Shown here: positions 1 to 9,210 of the stretch, one piece after another
Layout: each line of letters starts with the position of its first letter
How positions within the stretch are numbered: position 1 is the first letter of the stretch
Source: Parasedimentitalea maritima
GTDB lineage: Bacteria; Pseudomonadota; Alphaproteobacteria; Rhodobacterales; Rhodobacteraceae
Reading direction: 5' to 3'
DNA length: 64,000 nt
Assembly: GCF_005771405.1 (NCBI RefSeq)
Contig: NZ_VAUA01000003.1
Coordinates: 1-64,000, forward strand
The notes under the pieces: model-generated
Told to the model about the DNA's origin: nothing
What the model saw: the letters and a program-made list of their open reading frames with translations, nothing else
Databases searched by the model: none
Position numbers and translations under genes: made by a program

Positions 1-84
1 TGGGAGAGCTTTTACAACTTCCACCGACCTCACGGCGCACACGACGGAAAGACGCCTTACGAAGTCCTCAGGGAAAAGCTATAG
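1..84 (+). CDS. IS481-like transposase, C-terminal end (partial)
   Basis: The first 27 codons are open from the window edge and end at TAG 82-84. The peptide carries the YNFHRPHG and KTPYE signatures that close the integrase core (rve, DDE) domain of IS481/IS3-type transposases. Only the C-terminus is visible; the catalytic residues lie outside the window. The element end probably lies just after the stop, because an unrelated ATPase fragment is open from about base 92. The assignment to IS481 rather than another rve-type IS is by resemblance. Confidence 0.75.
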   Translation, partial: WESFYNFHRPHGAHDGKTPYEVLREKL

Positions 85-91
85 TCAACAA

Positions 92-616
92 ACGGGATGT
101 ACCACGGGTAACCGCACCTTACAAGATCGGGGAATGCGCGGCCACTCATCGCTATTTGCAGCCTGTGACACGGTCCTTCGACTGAAGAAGTCCGTTGAAA
201 CTACAACGGTCACAGCTGAAAAACAGAAAGACCGCGAAGCTGGGTTAGTCTGCGCCTTTAAGCTGAAACCAACCGAGGGCGACGCTGGGGTGAAATCCTC
301 TGCCCAGATCGAGTTTGTAGAATGCCAGGAAAGCAAGGACGCCTATGCTCTGGTGAAAGGTAACAACCGGACCGCCCTAGATGCATTGACCGCATTTCTG
401 GAAACTCAAGGTGAGGAGATTTCGGAAGAAACTGGCGAAATGAAATCTGTTATTGCGGCTGATTTGGCCGGTTTTCGGAAACAAGGTGCAAACGCTTTTG
501 ATTTGCCTGACACGAGCAAAAAGCGACGCGCACTCGATAACGCAATTTCACAACTTGTGGGCTTGGGGCTGGTTGTGACTTCATCCACTCATATTTGGCT
601 GAACAGTGAACATTAA
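92..616 (+). pseudogene. Truncated AAA-family ATPase (RepA/DnaB-like), 3' fragment
   Basis: The reading frame is open from the IS junction to TAA 614-616. Its first residues (TTGN, then RGHSSLFAACDTV and EKQKDREAG) match the end of the ATPase core of AAA_25/RepA-like helicases of plasmids and integrative elements, where a conserved His-X-Gly-N/K segment is followed by RGSSA..AA-DTV. Walker A and B are missing, so the N-terminal half has been lost at the IS end. The nearest ATG (134) lies inside the domain and is unlikely to be a native start. The C-terminal part (residues about 85-160) resembles a winged-helix tail. I infer a decayed gene rather than a functional protein. Confidence 0.6.
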
Positions 617-650
617 TAACCGCCTCAGTGCGCAGCGTTAGGAGAGCATC

Positions 651-684
651 ACATACATACTACTAACCTTAGTAGTATGTATGT
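651..684. repeat. 34-bp perfect inverted repeat (16-bp arms, 2-nt centre)
   Basis: Left arm 651-666 (acatacatactactaa) and right arm 669-684 (ttagtagtatgtatgt) are exact reverse complements around a CC centre. The arms are AT-rich and made of short tac/cat units. There is no T-run after it, so an intrinsic terminator is unlikely. It lies between the stop of the ATPase fragment and the end of the convergent terminase gene. It could be an operator, a recombination site or a cruciform. Confidence 0.8.
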
Positions 685-754
685 ATGTCTCGACTTGCTC
701 AGAGAATTGCATTGATCGCGTTGCTTTGGGCAGGGAAGTACGCAAAAATTTCTG

Positions 755-1213
755 TCACGAATGCTTTTGGTAACTGTGGTGCAGAAACTCCAACGCGTCA
801 TCGTCTAGCCGAATGTAGGGATCTCCAGAAGCTAACGCTTCAAGCTCTGCCCTAGTTAGTTCCGTGATGTCTTTTTGTTCGGTTGGCATCACAGCGTCCT
901 GGCGCTTAGGAGGTATCCAACCAAGTCGATCCAAAACATCTCGTGCGGCCTGCAACCGCGTGTGTGGCGGGGTCATTTCACACACCATCAGTTGCTCAAT
1001 GACCTGCAGAGCCGTTGGGCTGAGCGACTTTAGACGTTCATCCAGTGCCTCTTTGATCATCGAGGCAACGTGGGGGTCGCGAAGCCACTTGTAGCCCATG
1101 CTGTGAGCTGAAGTACTGGGTACACCCGCAAAACGAGCTGCTTTCGAAGCATTGCCTAACTCGGCATATGCGGTCGCGAACGCATGGCGCTTAGCATAGT
1201 CGGCTTTAGCCAT
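755..1213 (-). CDS. Phage terminase small subunit
   Basis: This 152-residue protein resembles Terminase_2-type small subunits, which recognise the phage packaging site and recruit the large-subunit ATPase/nuclease. Residues 1-70 form the helix-turn-helix DNA-binding region (AYAELGNASKAARFAGVP, then a YKWLRDPHV stretch typical of the family). The C-terminal half is charged, as expected for large-subunit contact. The ATG at 1213 is chosen because AAGGGGATC precedes it at good spacing; a longer reading frame upstream lacks such a site. No large subunit, portal or capsid gene is visible, so it looks like an orphan left from a prophage or a phage-derived island. Confidence 0.75.
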   Translation of the reverse strand: MAKADYAKRHAFATAYAELGNASKAARFAGVPSTSAHSMGYKWLRDPHVASMIKEALDERLKSLSPTALQVIEQLMVCEMTPPHTRLQAARDVLDRLGWIPPKRQDAVMPTEQKDITELTRAELEALASGDPYIRLDDDALEFLHHSYQKHS

Positions 1214-1239
1214 AGTTGTGATCCCCTTCAAAGTGATTG

Positions 1240-1253
1240 GGCTAACGTTAGCC
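1240..1253. promoter_or_regulatory. 14-bp perfect palindrome upstream of the terminase gene
   Basis: GGCTAACGTTAGCC is a perfect palindrome 27 bases before the terminase start and just upstream of its ribosome-binding site. The position suits an operator for a dimeric regulator. No candidate regulator is visible in the fragment. Confidence 0.4.
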
Positions 1254-1685
1254 TTGATGGCGCTCGCGTTCGTCCCGCAGACATGTGGTGCGGCGCAAAA
1301 TTGGACGGCCAACTGCAGGATCCAACCGTTTGCCTTTCTACGCTTCGCTTGCTTCTGGGGTTGGGGAGGTAACGTGAACGGCGGGACTCCTGTCGGCGGG
1401 TCCAGGTCCCCCCCCCCCCGCTTGTCGTCGAAGCGGATCTCCTAGCCTAGAGGGTGGAACGGAGAATCATAAACCAGGCAGACTGCGGCGCAGGTACCTA
1501 CATTGACCTGTCTGTGGCACAGCAATGCACTCAATCTATCCCATGACTGTTGAGATGGTCGTATATCAGGGCTTTCATTGCGAGATACCATGCTGACCGG
1601 GCCCAGCCCCATCCGCAAAGTTACGACGAAGTAAATCGCGCACCAAAGCGCACGCGGCCTAAGTATTTGAATTGAATGGATAGAA
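1254..1685. other. Non-coding part of the mobile scar, with a 12-base C tract
   Basis: I find no supported gene in these 432 bases. Open frames exist on both strands but none has a recognisable domain or a convincing start. Bases 1408-1419 are an uninterrupted run of twelve C, which can slip in replication or be mis-sequenced. The stretch ends at the 3' end of tRNA-Thr, the usual integration point of phages and islands. I saw no second copy of the tRNA 3' end that would mark the other attachment site. Confidence 0.6.
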
Positions 1686-1761
1686 TGGTGCCCCCACACG
1701 GACTCGAACCGCGGACCTACTGATTACAAATCAGTTGCTCTACCAGCTGAGCTATAGGGGC
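1686..1761 (-). tRNA. tRNA-Thr (anticodon TGT)
   Basis: The complement folds as a 76-nt cloverleaf. The acceptor GCCCCTA pairs with TGGGGGC, the D-arm is AGCTCAGCTGGTAGAGC, the anticodon stem is ACTGA/TCAGT with loop TTTGTAA (anticodon TGT), and the T-loop is TTCGAGT. Discriminator A and CCA are encoded (CCA = 1686-1688 on the complement). Its 3' end abuts the mobile remnants at 1-1685, so it is the likely attachment site of that island. Confidence 0.95.
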
Positions 1762-1937
1762 TTCCGAGGCACGGATTAGCCTCTCTTTCAAAGACGCGCA
1801 AGACGCAAAATCACCTTAAATGGCCAGTTGGCGAAAAAAATTCAAAACTGCTATCAAGCACCAAGCCGTTTGACCTGACCGGCCACTGGCATTAGTCAAG
1901 ACAAGCTATCGCATTCATCGGGAGATACGGCTTTCAG

Positions 1938-2813
1938 ATGCAGGTTATTGTTCACACCGGCGCTCATGCCACCGAAGAAGACCGCCTGTTGAAAAGTCTG
2001 CTGCGCAACAAGGAAGATCTCTCTAAACAAGGTGTAGCAGTCCCTGGTCCAGGAAAGTACCGGACTTTGCTGAAAGACTGCTTTGCCGCATTGGAGGCCG
2101 GGTCACCAGCTCCAGATTCGCGGGATGTCCTGTGGGACGCCATTCTGGACGAAGAAGACGCCAACCGCGTGGTGTTGTCCAATCCACATTTTTTTGGATC
2201 ACAACGCAACGCGCTAGAAGGTGATTGCCTCTACCCGGAAGCGGTGCAGCGGATGCGCGATCTGCAGCAGCTTTTCCCCCATGATCAAATCGAGATCTTT
2301 ATGGGTCTGCGCAACCCTGCCGGATTTTTGCCTGCCCTCCTCCAAAAAGCCGCTCCAAAACGGCTGCGCGAAGTCATGAAACAGACCGATCCCCGGCAGC
2401 TACGCTGGTCAGAAATGATGGGCCGGTTACGACAGGCGGTGCCGGTCATTCCACTAACTGTCTGGTGTTATGAGGATATGCCCCTGACATGGGGGCAGAT
2501 CATGCGGGACATGGTTGGCGTTGAGACGCACAAAACCTTGCTAGGTGATCTGGATCTGTTAGCCACAATTATGTCCCCCGAAGGCCTAACACGACTGCGC
2601 GCTTATCTAGAGGCGCATAGCGATCTGAGCGAAATGCAAAAGCGTCGTGTCTATGCAGCTTTTCTTGACAAGTTTGCCATTGAAGAAGCCCTGGAAGAAG
2701 AGCTGGACCTGCCGGGATGGACCGAAGAGCTGATAGAAACACTGACCAGTATTTATGACGAGGATATGTATCAACTACAACGCATCCCCGGCGTAACGCT
2801 GATAGCGCCCTGA
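1938..2813 (+). CDS. Sulfotransferase-like protein, conserved in Rhodobacterales
   Basis: This 291-residue protein starts with a short beta strand and loop (IVHTGAHATEEDRLLKSLLRN) placed like the PAPS-binding P-loop of sulfotransferase-like proteins (HxGTxKTGTT), but the Ser/Thr-rich loop is altered, so activity is doubtful. No signal peptide or membrane segment is evident. It lies 5 bases upstream of modA on the same strand and is probably co-transcribed with modABC, though a role in molybdate use is not apparent. The family assignment is by overall resemblance only. Confidence 0.45.
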   Translation: MQVIVHTGAHATEEDRLLKSLLRNKEDLSKQGVAVPGPGKYRTLLKDCFAALEAGSPAPDSRDVLWDAILDEEDANRVVLSNPHFFGSQRNALEGDCLYPEAVQRMRDLQQLFPHDQIEIFMGLRNPAGFLPALLQKAAPKRLREVMKQTDPRQLRWSEMMGRLRQAVPVIPLTVWCYEDMPLTWGQIMRDMVGVETHKTLLGDLDLLATIMSPEGLTRLRAYLEAHSDLSEMQKRRVYAAFLDKFAIEEALEEELDLPGWTEELIETLTSIYDEDMYQLQRIPGVTLIAP

Positions 2814-2818
2814 TCGTT

Positions 2819-3595
2819 ATGCTATCACTGCTCCGCCGCTCCTATTGCTTTATCCTAGCTCTGGTAGTTTGTGTTTCGCTCGCGCCCGGATGGTTAGTGG
2901 CAGAGGAGGTCACACTATTCGCAGCCGCCAGCCTTAAAAACGCGCTGGACGAGTTGGCCCAGTCCTACGGTGGCGGAAAATTGCATATTGCATATGGCGG
3001 CAGTTCCGCTTTGACCCGACAAATTCGTCTGGGCGCACCAGCGCAGCTGTTTCTATCCGCGAATACTACCTGGATGCAGGTATTGGAAGACGATGGATTG
3101 CTGATGCCAGGCAGCCGCACTGACCTGCTGAGCAATCAATTGGCCCTAATTGCGGCTCCGAATAGCTCCATTACGCTCTCCCCTGCCCCCGGATTTGAAC
3201 TGGCTGCGACACTTGGCGATGGCGTGTTGGCGATGGCACTGGTGAACGCGGTCCCTGCGGGAATTTACGGACGCGAGGCACTGACGTCACTGGGTGCCTG
3301 GGAAAACGTGCAGGGCAAAGTTGTCCAAACCGACAATGTGCGCGCGGCACTACGATTGGTAGCTACAGGCGAAGCACAATTGGGCATCGTCTACGCTAGT
3401 GATCTGGGGGCATCACCTCACGTGCGCCTGTTGGGTCTGTTTCCAGCCCAAACCCATAGCCCTATCCGCTACCCGATGGCGCTGATCGATCCAGCCACAC
3501 CCGAGGCGCAGGCCGTCTATGACTATCTGCGAAGCGATGCGGCACAAGCGGTGTTTGCCCGCCATGGCTTTCGCCCATTGCAAGGGCAAGACTAA
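2819..3595 (+). CDS. modA: Molybdate ABC transporter, periplasmic binding protein ModA
   Basis: This 258-residue protein has an N-terminal signal peptide (hydrophobic residues about 10-28) and the ModA family start of the mature protein, EVTLFAAASLKNALDEL. Later it shows AYGGSSALTRQI and QTDNVRAALRLVATGEAQLGIVYASD, the oxyanion-binding and hinge motifs of the family. It captures molybdate (or tungstate) in the periplasm for ModBC. It is followed by modB with a 1-base TAATG overlap, so the two are translationally coupled. Length is normal. Confidence 0.93.
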   Translation: MLSLLRRSYCFILALVVCVSLAPGWLVAEEVTLFAAASLKNALDELAQSYGGGKLHIAYGGSSALTRQIRLGAPAQLFLSANTTWMQVLEDDGLLMPGSRTDLLSNQLALIAAPNSSITLSPAPGFELAATLGDGVLAMALVNAVPAGIYGREALTSLGAWENVQGKVVQTDNVRAALRLVATGEAQLGIVYASDLGASPHVRLLGLFPAQTHSPIRYPMALIDPATPEAQAVYDYLRSDAAQAVFARHGFRPLQGQD

Positions 3596-4290
3596 TGGAT
3601 TGGTTGGGACCTGAGGAATGGCAGGCCGTGGCATTGTCGCTGAAGGTCGCGATCTGGGCTACGCTGCTGAACCTGCCCTTCGCACTCCTGGTGTCACATG
3701 CCCTTGCGCGCTGGAGTTTTCCCGGCAAGCAACTGCTGAATGCAATTGTTCATCTGCCGCTGTTCCTGCCACCGGTGGTAACCGGGTATCTGTTGTTGAT
3801 CAGCTTTGGCCGCCGCGCGCCCGTTGGTGCTTGGCTTGAACAAACTTTTGGACTGGTGCTGGCTTTTCGTTGGACCGGTGCGGTACTGGCCGCCGCCATT
3901 ATGGGTTTCCCACTGATGGTGCGGGCCATCCGATTGGCAATAGAAGCCGTTGATCCCAAACTGGAACAGGCGGCAGCAACACTTGGGGCCTCGCGGTTTT
4001 GGGTCTTTGCCACCGTCACCCTGCCATTGATCCTGCCCGGTCTGATCGCTGGCGCGGTTTTAGGTTTTGCCAAGGCCATGGGGGAGTTCGGCGCGACCAT
4101 CACATTTATCGCTAACATCCCCGGACAGACCCAAACCCTACCTTCCGCCGTCTACAGTTTTCTACAGGTGCCTGGTGGTGAAGATGCCGCACTGCGTTTA
4201 GTGGCCATTTCCGTTGCCTTGGCGATGGCTGCGTTAATTGCCTCCGAAATACTGGCGCGTCGCGCGTCCAGACGGGTCAACGGCACATGA
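3595..4290 (+). CDS. modB: Molybdate ABC transporter, permease ModB
   Basis: The 231-residue inner-membrane protein has about five to six hydrophobic segments and the BPD_transp_1 coupling motif EQAAATLGASRFWVFATVTLPLI near residues 122-144, which contacts the ATPase. It forms the translocation channel for molybdate. The start overlaps the modA stop by one base and the stop overlaps the modC start (ATGA), a compact three-gene operon. Length and motifs are typical. Confidence 0.94.
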   Translation: MDWLGPEEWQAVALSLKVAIWATLLNLPFALLVSHALARWSFPGKQLLNAIVHLPLFLPPVVTGYLLLISFGRRAPVGAWLEQTFGLVLAFRWTGAVLAAAIMGFPLMVRAIRLAIEAVDPKLEQAAATLGASRFWVFATVTLPLILPGLIAGAVLGFAKAMGEFGATITFIANIPGQTQTLPSAVYSFLQVPGGEDAALRLVAISVALAMAALIASEILARRASRRVNGT

Positions 4291-5375
4291 GCCTGTCTGT
4301 CGATATCCGCCATACTCTGGGAGATCTTGTGGTCGAGGTCGCATTTGAGGCGCCCGGAGGCATCACCGCACTGTTTGGACAGTCCGGATCGGGTAAAACA
4401 ACGGTGATCAATGCGGTTGCCGGTTTGTTGACACCCCAGTCAGGCCGCATTGCCCTGCAATCTTCAGTGTTGTTTGACCACACTCACCGAACAAACGTAG
4501 CGCCACATCGCCGCCGCCTAGGCTATGTATTTCAGGACGCCCGATTGTTCCCGCATCTGACTGTATTGGGCAACCTGACCTACGGTAGTCGCTTTGCACC
4601 GCGCGACAACACTGGTCCGGCACTTGAAGATGTCGCTGACATGCTTGGCATCACATCCCTGCTGAACCGCCGCCCAGGCGGGCTGTCCGGTGGAGAAAAA
4701 CAGCGCGTCGCCATTGGTCGCGCGCTCTTGTCGCAACCTCGCATGCTGCTGATGGATGAACCCTTGGCGGCATTGGACACAAGCCGCAAAGAAGAGATCC
4801 TGCCGTATCTGGAACAGTTGCGAGATGTGACGGGCCTGCCTATTCTTTACGTGAGCCATTCTGTGGCCGAGGTTGCAAGGCTCGCCGACACGGTGGTGGT
4901 GCTTGATCAGGGGCGGGTGGCACAGGTCGGCCCCACGGAACAGGTCTTTTCAGATCCTGGAATGGTGCGTCAACTGGGCCTGCGCGAGGCCGGCGCTGTG
5001 CTGCCTGCGACCGTGACCACCCATCACACCGATGGGCTGACCGAGCTGGCTGTATCAGGTGGCACTCTAATGCTGCCTCAAGTCGACCTGCCCACCGGCG
5101 CAAGCACCCGGGTGCGCATTCTGGCCCAGGATGTGATCCTGTCGCGCGAACGACCCGTAGGATTATCGGCGCTGAATATCTTGTCCGCAACAATTACCGA
5201 AATCCGCGCGGGCGGTGGTCCCGGCGTGGTGGTGCAGCTTCAATGTGGACAAGACCACTTGCTGGCGCGGATTACCCGACGCTCGGCGCAAGCTTTGGGG
5301 CTGGCGGCGGGCGTGTCTTGCTATGCAGTGATTAAATCGGTGTCGGTGGCACGCCATGACGTTGGCCACAGCTAA
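4287..5375 (+). CDS. modC: Molybdate ABC transporter, ATP-binding protein ModC
   Basis: The 362-residue ATPase shows Walker A (GQSGSGKTT, near residue 31), Q-loop (VFQDARLFPHL), ABC signature (LSGGEKQRVAIGRALL), Walker B (LLMDEPLAALD) and the H-loop (YVSHS). The C-terminal 100 residues form a MOP-type oxyanion-binding domain, which separates ModC from other importer ATPases. It powers molybdate uptake for molybdenum-cofactor enzymes. It overlaps modB by four bases. I did not find a ModE-type operator upstream of the operon. Confidence 0.94.
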   Translation: MSLSVDIRHTLGDLVVEVAFEAPGGITALFGQSGSGKTTVINAVAGLLTPQSGRIALQSSVLFDHTHRTNVAPHRRRLGYVFQDARLFPHLTVLGNLTYGSRFAPRDNTGPALEDVADMLGITSLLNRRPGGLSGGEKQRVAIGRALLSQPRMLLMDEPLAALDTSRKEEILPYLEQLRDVTGLPILYVSHSVAEVARLADTVVVLDQGRVAQVGPTEQVFSDPGMVRQLGLREAGAVLPATVTTHHTDGLTELAVSGGTLMLPQVDLPTGASTRVRILAQDVILSRERPVGLSALNILSATITEIRAGGGPGVVVQLQCGQDHLLARITRRSAQALGLAAGVSCYAVIKSVSVARHDVGHS

Positions 5376-5435
5376 GGCATAAAACCCTTCCTCTCCAAGC
5401 TGATGGCTATGGCGCATCACGACAAGAGGCACACT

Positions 5436-6641
<1,206 letters not shown>

Positions 6642-6655
6642 GTCTTTACTTTATC

Positions 6656-6684
6656 CAACGGGCCAAAGCTAATTTGGCCCGTTG
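6656..6684 (+). terminator. 12-bp perfect hairpin between dctP and dctQ
   Basis: caacgggccaaa (6656-6667) pairs exactly with tttggcccgttg (6673-6684) around a 5-base loop. No T-run follows. A hairpin at this place can protect the dctP message end or partly end transcription, so that more binding protein than membrane protein is made. Confidence 0.6.
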
Positions 6685-6743
6685 AAGTTACACCGGTCCA
6701 TCGCGACGATCGGACATCCCAAACTAAAAAGTGAGGCAGCCAT

Positions 6744-7280
6744 ATGCTGTATCGGGCATCCACAGCCTGGGCGCGTGTCGAAGTTTTCTGCGCCGCAACC
6801 CTCGCCGCATCTGTATCCGGACTAATCCTGCTAAACGTCGTCACCCGCGCGATGGGAAACTCCATCTATTGGGTCGATGAGGCCGCGATCTATGCCATGG
6901 TCTGGATGTGCTTTCTCGCAGCCTCTGCAGCGGTACATCACCGCAGCGCCGTTGCGGTTACTCTAGTGCCGGAACTTGCCCCCGCTCGCGTTGGCTATGT
7001 GTTGGGCCGGTTTGCCGATCTCACTGTCTTTGTCTTTGCTGCGTTGCTGATCTGGATCTGCTGGCGCTGGTTCATGCCACTGGAACTGGCGAGGCAGGGC
7101 TTTGACATCAAAGCCTTCCAAGGCGCTACATTCAACTTCGTCTACGCAGAGCCCACCAATACCCTGGGGATCAAAAAAATCTGGGTCTGGCTCGTGGTAC
7201 CAGTCTTTGCATTTGGCGCTCTGCTTCATGCGACAGCCAACCTATTCCACCCAGCCCCAGCTGAGGAAGACACCCCATGA
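6744..7280 (+). CDS. dctQ: TRAP transporter small permease, DctQ family
   Basis: The 178-residue inner-membrane protein has four predicted membrane helices and the DctQ landmarks RAMGNSIYWVDEAAIYAMVW (residues about 35-54) followed by AASAAVHHRSAVAV. It joins DctM to form the membrane part of the sodium-driven TRAP importer. The ATG follows GAGGCAGCC. Its stop overlaps the dctM start by ATGA. Confidence 0.9.
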   Translation: MLYRASTAWARVEVFCAATLAASVSGLILLNVVTRAMGNSIYWVDEAAIYAMVWMCFLAASAAVHHRSAVAVTLVPELAPARVGYVLGRFADLTVFVFAALLIWICWRWFMPLELARQGFDIKAFQGATFNFVYAEPTNTLGIKKIWVWLVVPVFAFGALLHATANLFHPAPAEEDTP

Positions 7281-8536
7281 CACCGCTTCTGTTTCTGATC
7301 CTGCTGTTTGCTTCTGTTCCGATTGCTCTGGTGCTCTCCCTGACCGCGCTGTGGTACATCTATGACAGCGGCAATACCGTTCTATATGACAGCTTCTCAC
7401 AGCAGATGTTTGCAGGGGTCGAGAATTATGGATTGATGGCAATCCCACTGTTCATCCTAACCGGTGAGTTGATGAACGAAGGCGGCATGACCCAGCGGTT
7501 GGTCCACGCTGCGCGGGTGTTTGTTGGCGGGTTTCGGGGCGGGCTGGCCTATATCAACCTGCTGGCCAATATGTTCATGGCTGCCATCATCGGCTCCGCC
7601 GCCAGCCAAATTGCTGTTATGTCGCGCGCTATGGTGCCAGCGATGACAAAAGAGGGCTATGATCCCGGCTTTGCCGCTGCAACCACCGCAGCTGGCGGGT
7701 TGCTGGCCCCCGTGATCCCACCGTCGATGCTGTTTGTTATCTATGGCGTGTTGGCACAACTGCCTATTGGAGATCTGTTCATTGCAGGCATCATTCCCGG
7801 CCTGATCATGGCGAGCACATTTTTTGTTGTTGTCGCCCTGATCGGTCTGAAACAACAATTTCCACGCGGTACATGGATGTCCGGTCCCGAGGCCATCGCG
7901 GCATTGCGCAGTTCCCTGCCCGCCTTTCTGATCCCCCTGGCCATTGTTGGTGGCATCCTGTTTGGTATCGCCACCCCAACCGAGAGCGCCGCTGTTGCCT
8001 CACTGATTGCCTTTGGTGTTGGCTGGTTGATCTACCGCGAAATCTCTCCACGAAATTTAGGAAAACTGTTTGTACGGACCGCTACCAATTCATCACTGGT
8101 GATCTTCATGATTGCCGCTGCCAATGTATTTGGTTGGGTGGTCATTTATGAAGAGCTGCCGCAAAAACTAGCACATTTCATCTCATCCGTGACCTCGGAC
8201 CCGTTCACCTTCCTGCTGATCGTCAACGCCTGTTTGCTGTTTGTCGGCATGTTGATTGATGGGATTGCAGCCCTAATTTTGGTGACCCCGATCCTGCTGC
8301 CAATTGCGATGAACAACTACGACATCGATCCATTCCAGTTTGGCGTGGTGATCTGTCTAAATCTGGTGCTGGGACTACTGACGCCCCCGGTTGGGGTCGG
8401 GTTGTATATCGCCTCGGCCATGTCCGGGGTGCGCCCTTTCACCATCTTTGTGGCACTTTGGCCGTTCTTGCTGGCAGTGACACTGATCCTAATCCTGCTC
8501 AGCTATTTCCCTTTTCTCAGCACTGCGCTGATCTAA
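7277..8536 (+). CDS. dctM: TRAP transporter large permease, DctM family
   Basis: The 419-residue protein has about 11-12 membrane helices and the DctM signatures GVENYGLMAIPLFILTGELM, GSAASQIAVMSRAMVPAM, APVIPPSMLFVIYGV and LGLLTPPVGVGLYIA. It is the transport subunit that carries the substrate with sodium. Length fits the family. It is the last gene of the dctPQM operon and is followed by a hairpin. Confidence 0.93.
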   Translation: MTPLLFLILLFASVPIALVLSLTALWYIYDSGNTVLYDSFSQQMFAGVENYGLMAIPLFILTGELMNEGGMTQRLVHAARVFVGGFRGGLAYINLLANMFMAAIIGSAASQIAVMSRAMVPAMTKEGYDPGFAAATTAAGGLLAPVIPPSMLFVIYGVLAQLPIGDLFIAGIIPGLIMASTFFVVVALIGLKQQFPRGTWMSGPEAIAALRSSLPAFLIPLAIVGGILFGIATPTESAAVASLIAFGVGWLIYREISPRNLGKLFVRTATNSSLVIFMIAAANVFGWVVIYEELPQKLAHFISSVTSDPFTFLLIVNACLLFVGMLIDGIAALILVTPILLPIAMNNYDIDPFQFGVVICLNLVLGLLTPPVGVGLYIASAMSGVRPFTIFVALWPFLLAVTLILILLSYFPFLSTALI

Positions 8537-8542
8537 AATCTT

Positions 8543-8564
8543 AGCGGTGCCACATGGCACCGCT
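8543..8564. terminator. Hairpin between convergent dctM and hypothetical gene
   Basis: agcggtgcc (8543-8551) and ggcaccgct (8556-8564) form a perfect 9-bp stem with loop acat, seven bases after the dctM stop. No strong T-run follows on either strand, so end-formation may be Rho-assisted. Confidence 0.55.
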
Positions 8565-8584
8565 TGCCAATTGCGGCCCTGCCC

Positions 8585-9067
8585 TTAGTTTTGAGGCTGC
8601 CCCATCCGATTGAACACAACCTGCTCCTTCGACAAGTCGTCGTAAGTAAGGTGAACCTCGATCTGCGTGATAGAGCCAAGTTCGTAACTGCGATACGGCA
8701 GACCATCTGCTTCGGTGATCCCATTGGGCGCGCCTTGGTCCAGATGACACTCTGGCAACGGCCAGATTTCAGGAGGCGCCCCATTCACGCCCAGTTCCAT
8801 TTGAACCAATCCACAGCGCCATGACCAAATATGTGTCACATACAACAGATCCTGCCCGTCAAATTCGCGCACCGAAATCCAATTGCCTTGGGTCATTCCC
8901 AAAATAGGTTTCACTTCGGCCGCAGTGGTGAATTGCCCAGAAGGCACCTGTGGTTCGGCCACCAATGCAACCTCAGATACTGGGGCTACAGTCACCGAAC
9001 CCGTCGACACACCATCCCCAATGGACTGAATTGTTGCAGCAATTGCTGCCAAAAAAAGATCAAACAT
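8585..9067 (-). CDS. Conserved hypothetical exported protein
   Basis: The 160-residue protein starts with a hydrophobic N-terminus (MFDLFLAAIAATIQSIG), probably a signal peptide or anchor. The rest is soluble, with a GNWISVREFDGQDLLYVTHIWSWRCGL core rich in aromatic residues and a CHLDQGAPN stretch, suggesting a small beta-rich domain. I chose ATG 9067 because GGGAG lies seven bases upstream. I recognise no domain; it resembles unassigned Roseobacter proteins. It converges on dctM and is divergent from the following gene. Confidence 0.6.
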   Translation of the reverse strand: MFDLFLAAIAATIQSIGDGVSTGSVTVAPVSEVALVAEPQVPSGQFTTAAEVKPILGMTQGNWISVREFDGQDLLYVTHIWSWRCGLVQMELGVNGAPPEIWPLPECHLDQGAPNGITEADGLPYRSYELGSITQIEVHLTYDDLSKEQVVFNRMGQPQN

Positions 9068-9210
9068 ATCGCAAACTCCCAAAAATAACGCAGGGCAAAT
9101 AAAAACATCCGCTGAATTCAATTGTAGTCTTTTGGACAACTGACGCCACACCTATAGTCTGGGCAACAGGCAACAATGGCCCCAAACAACAGGTGGCAAA
9201 CGGGAATGGT

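Noticed and set aside
1442-1699. Minus-strand open frame of 85 codons beside tRNA-Thr
   Set aside because: It starts inside the tRNA gene, has no ribosome-binding site and no recognisable domain.
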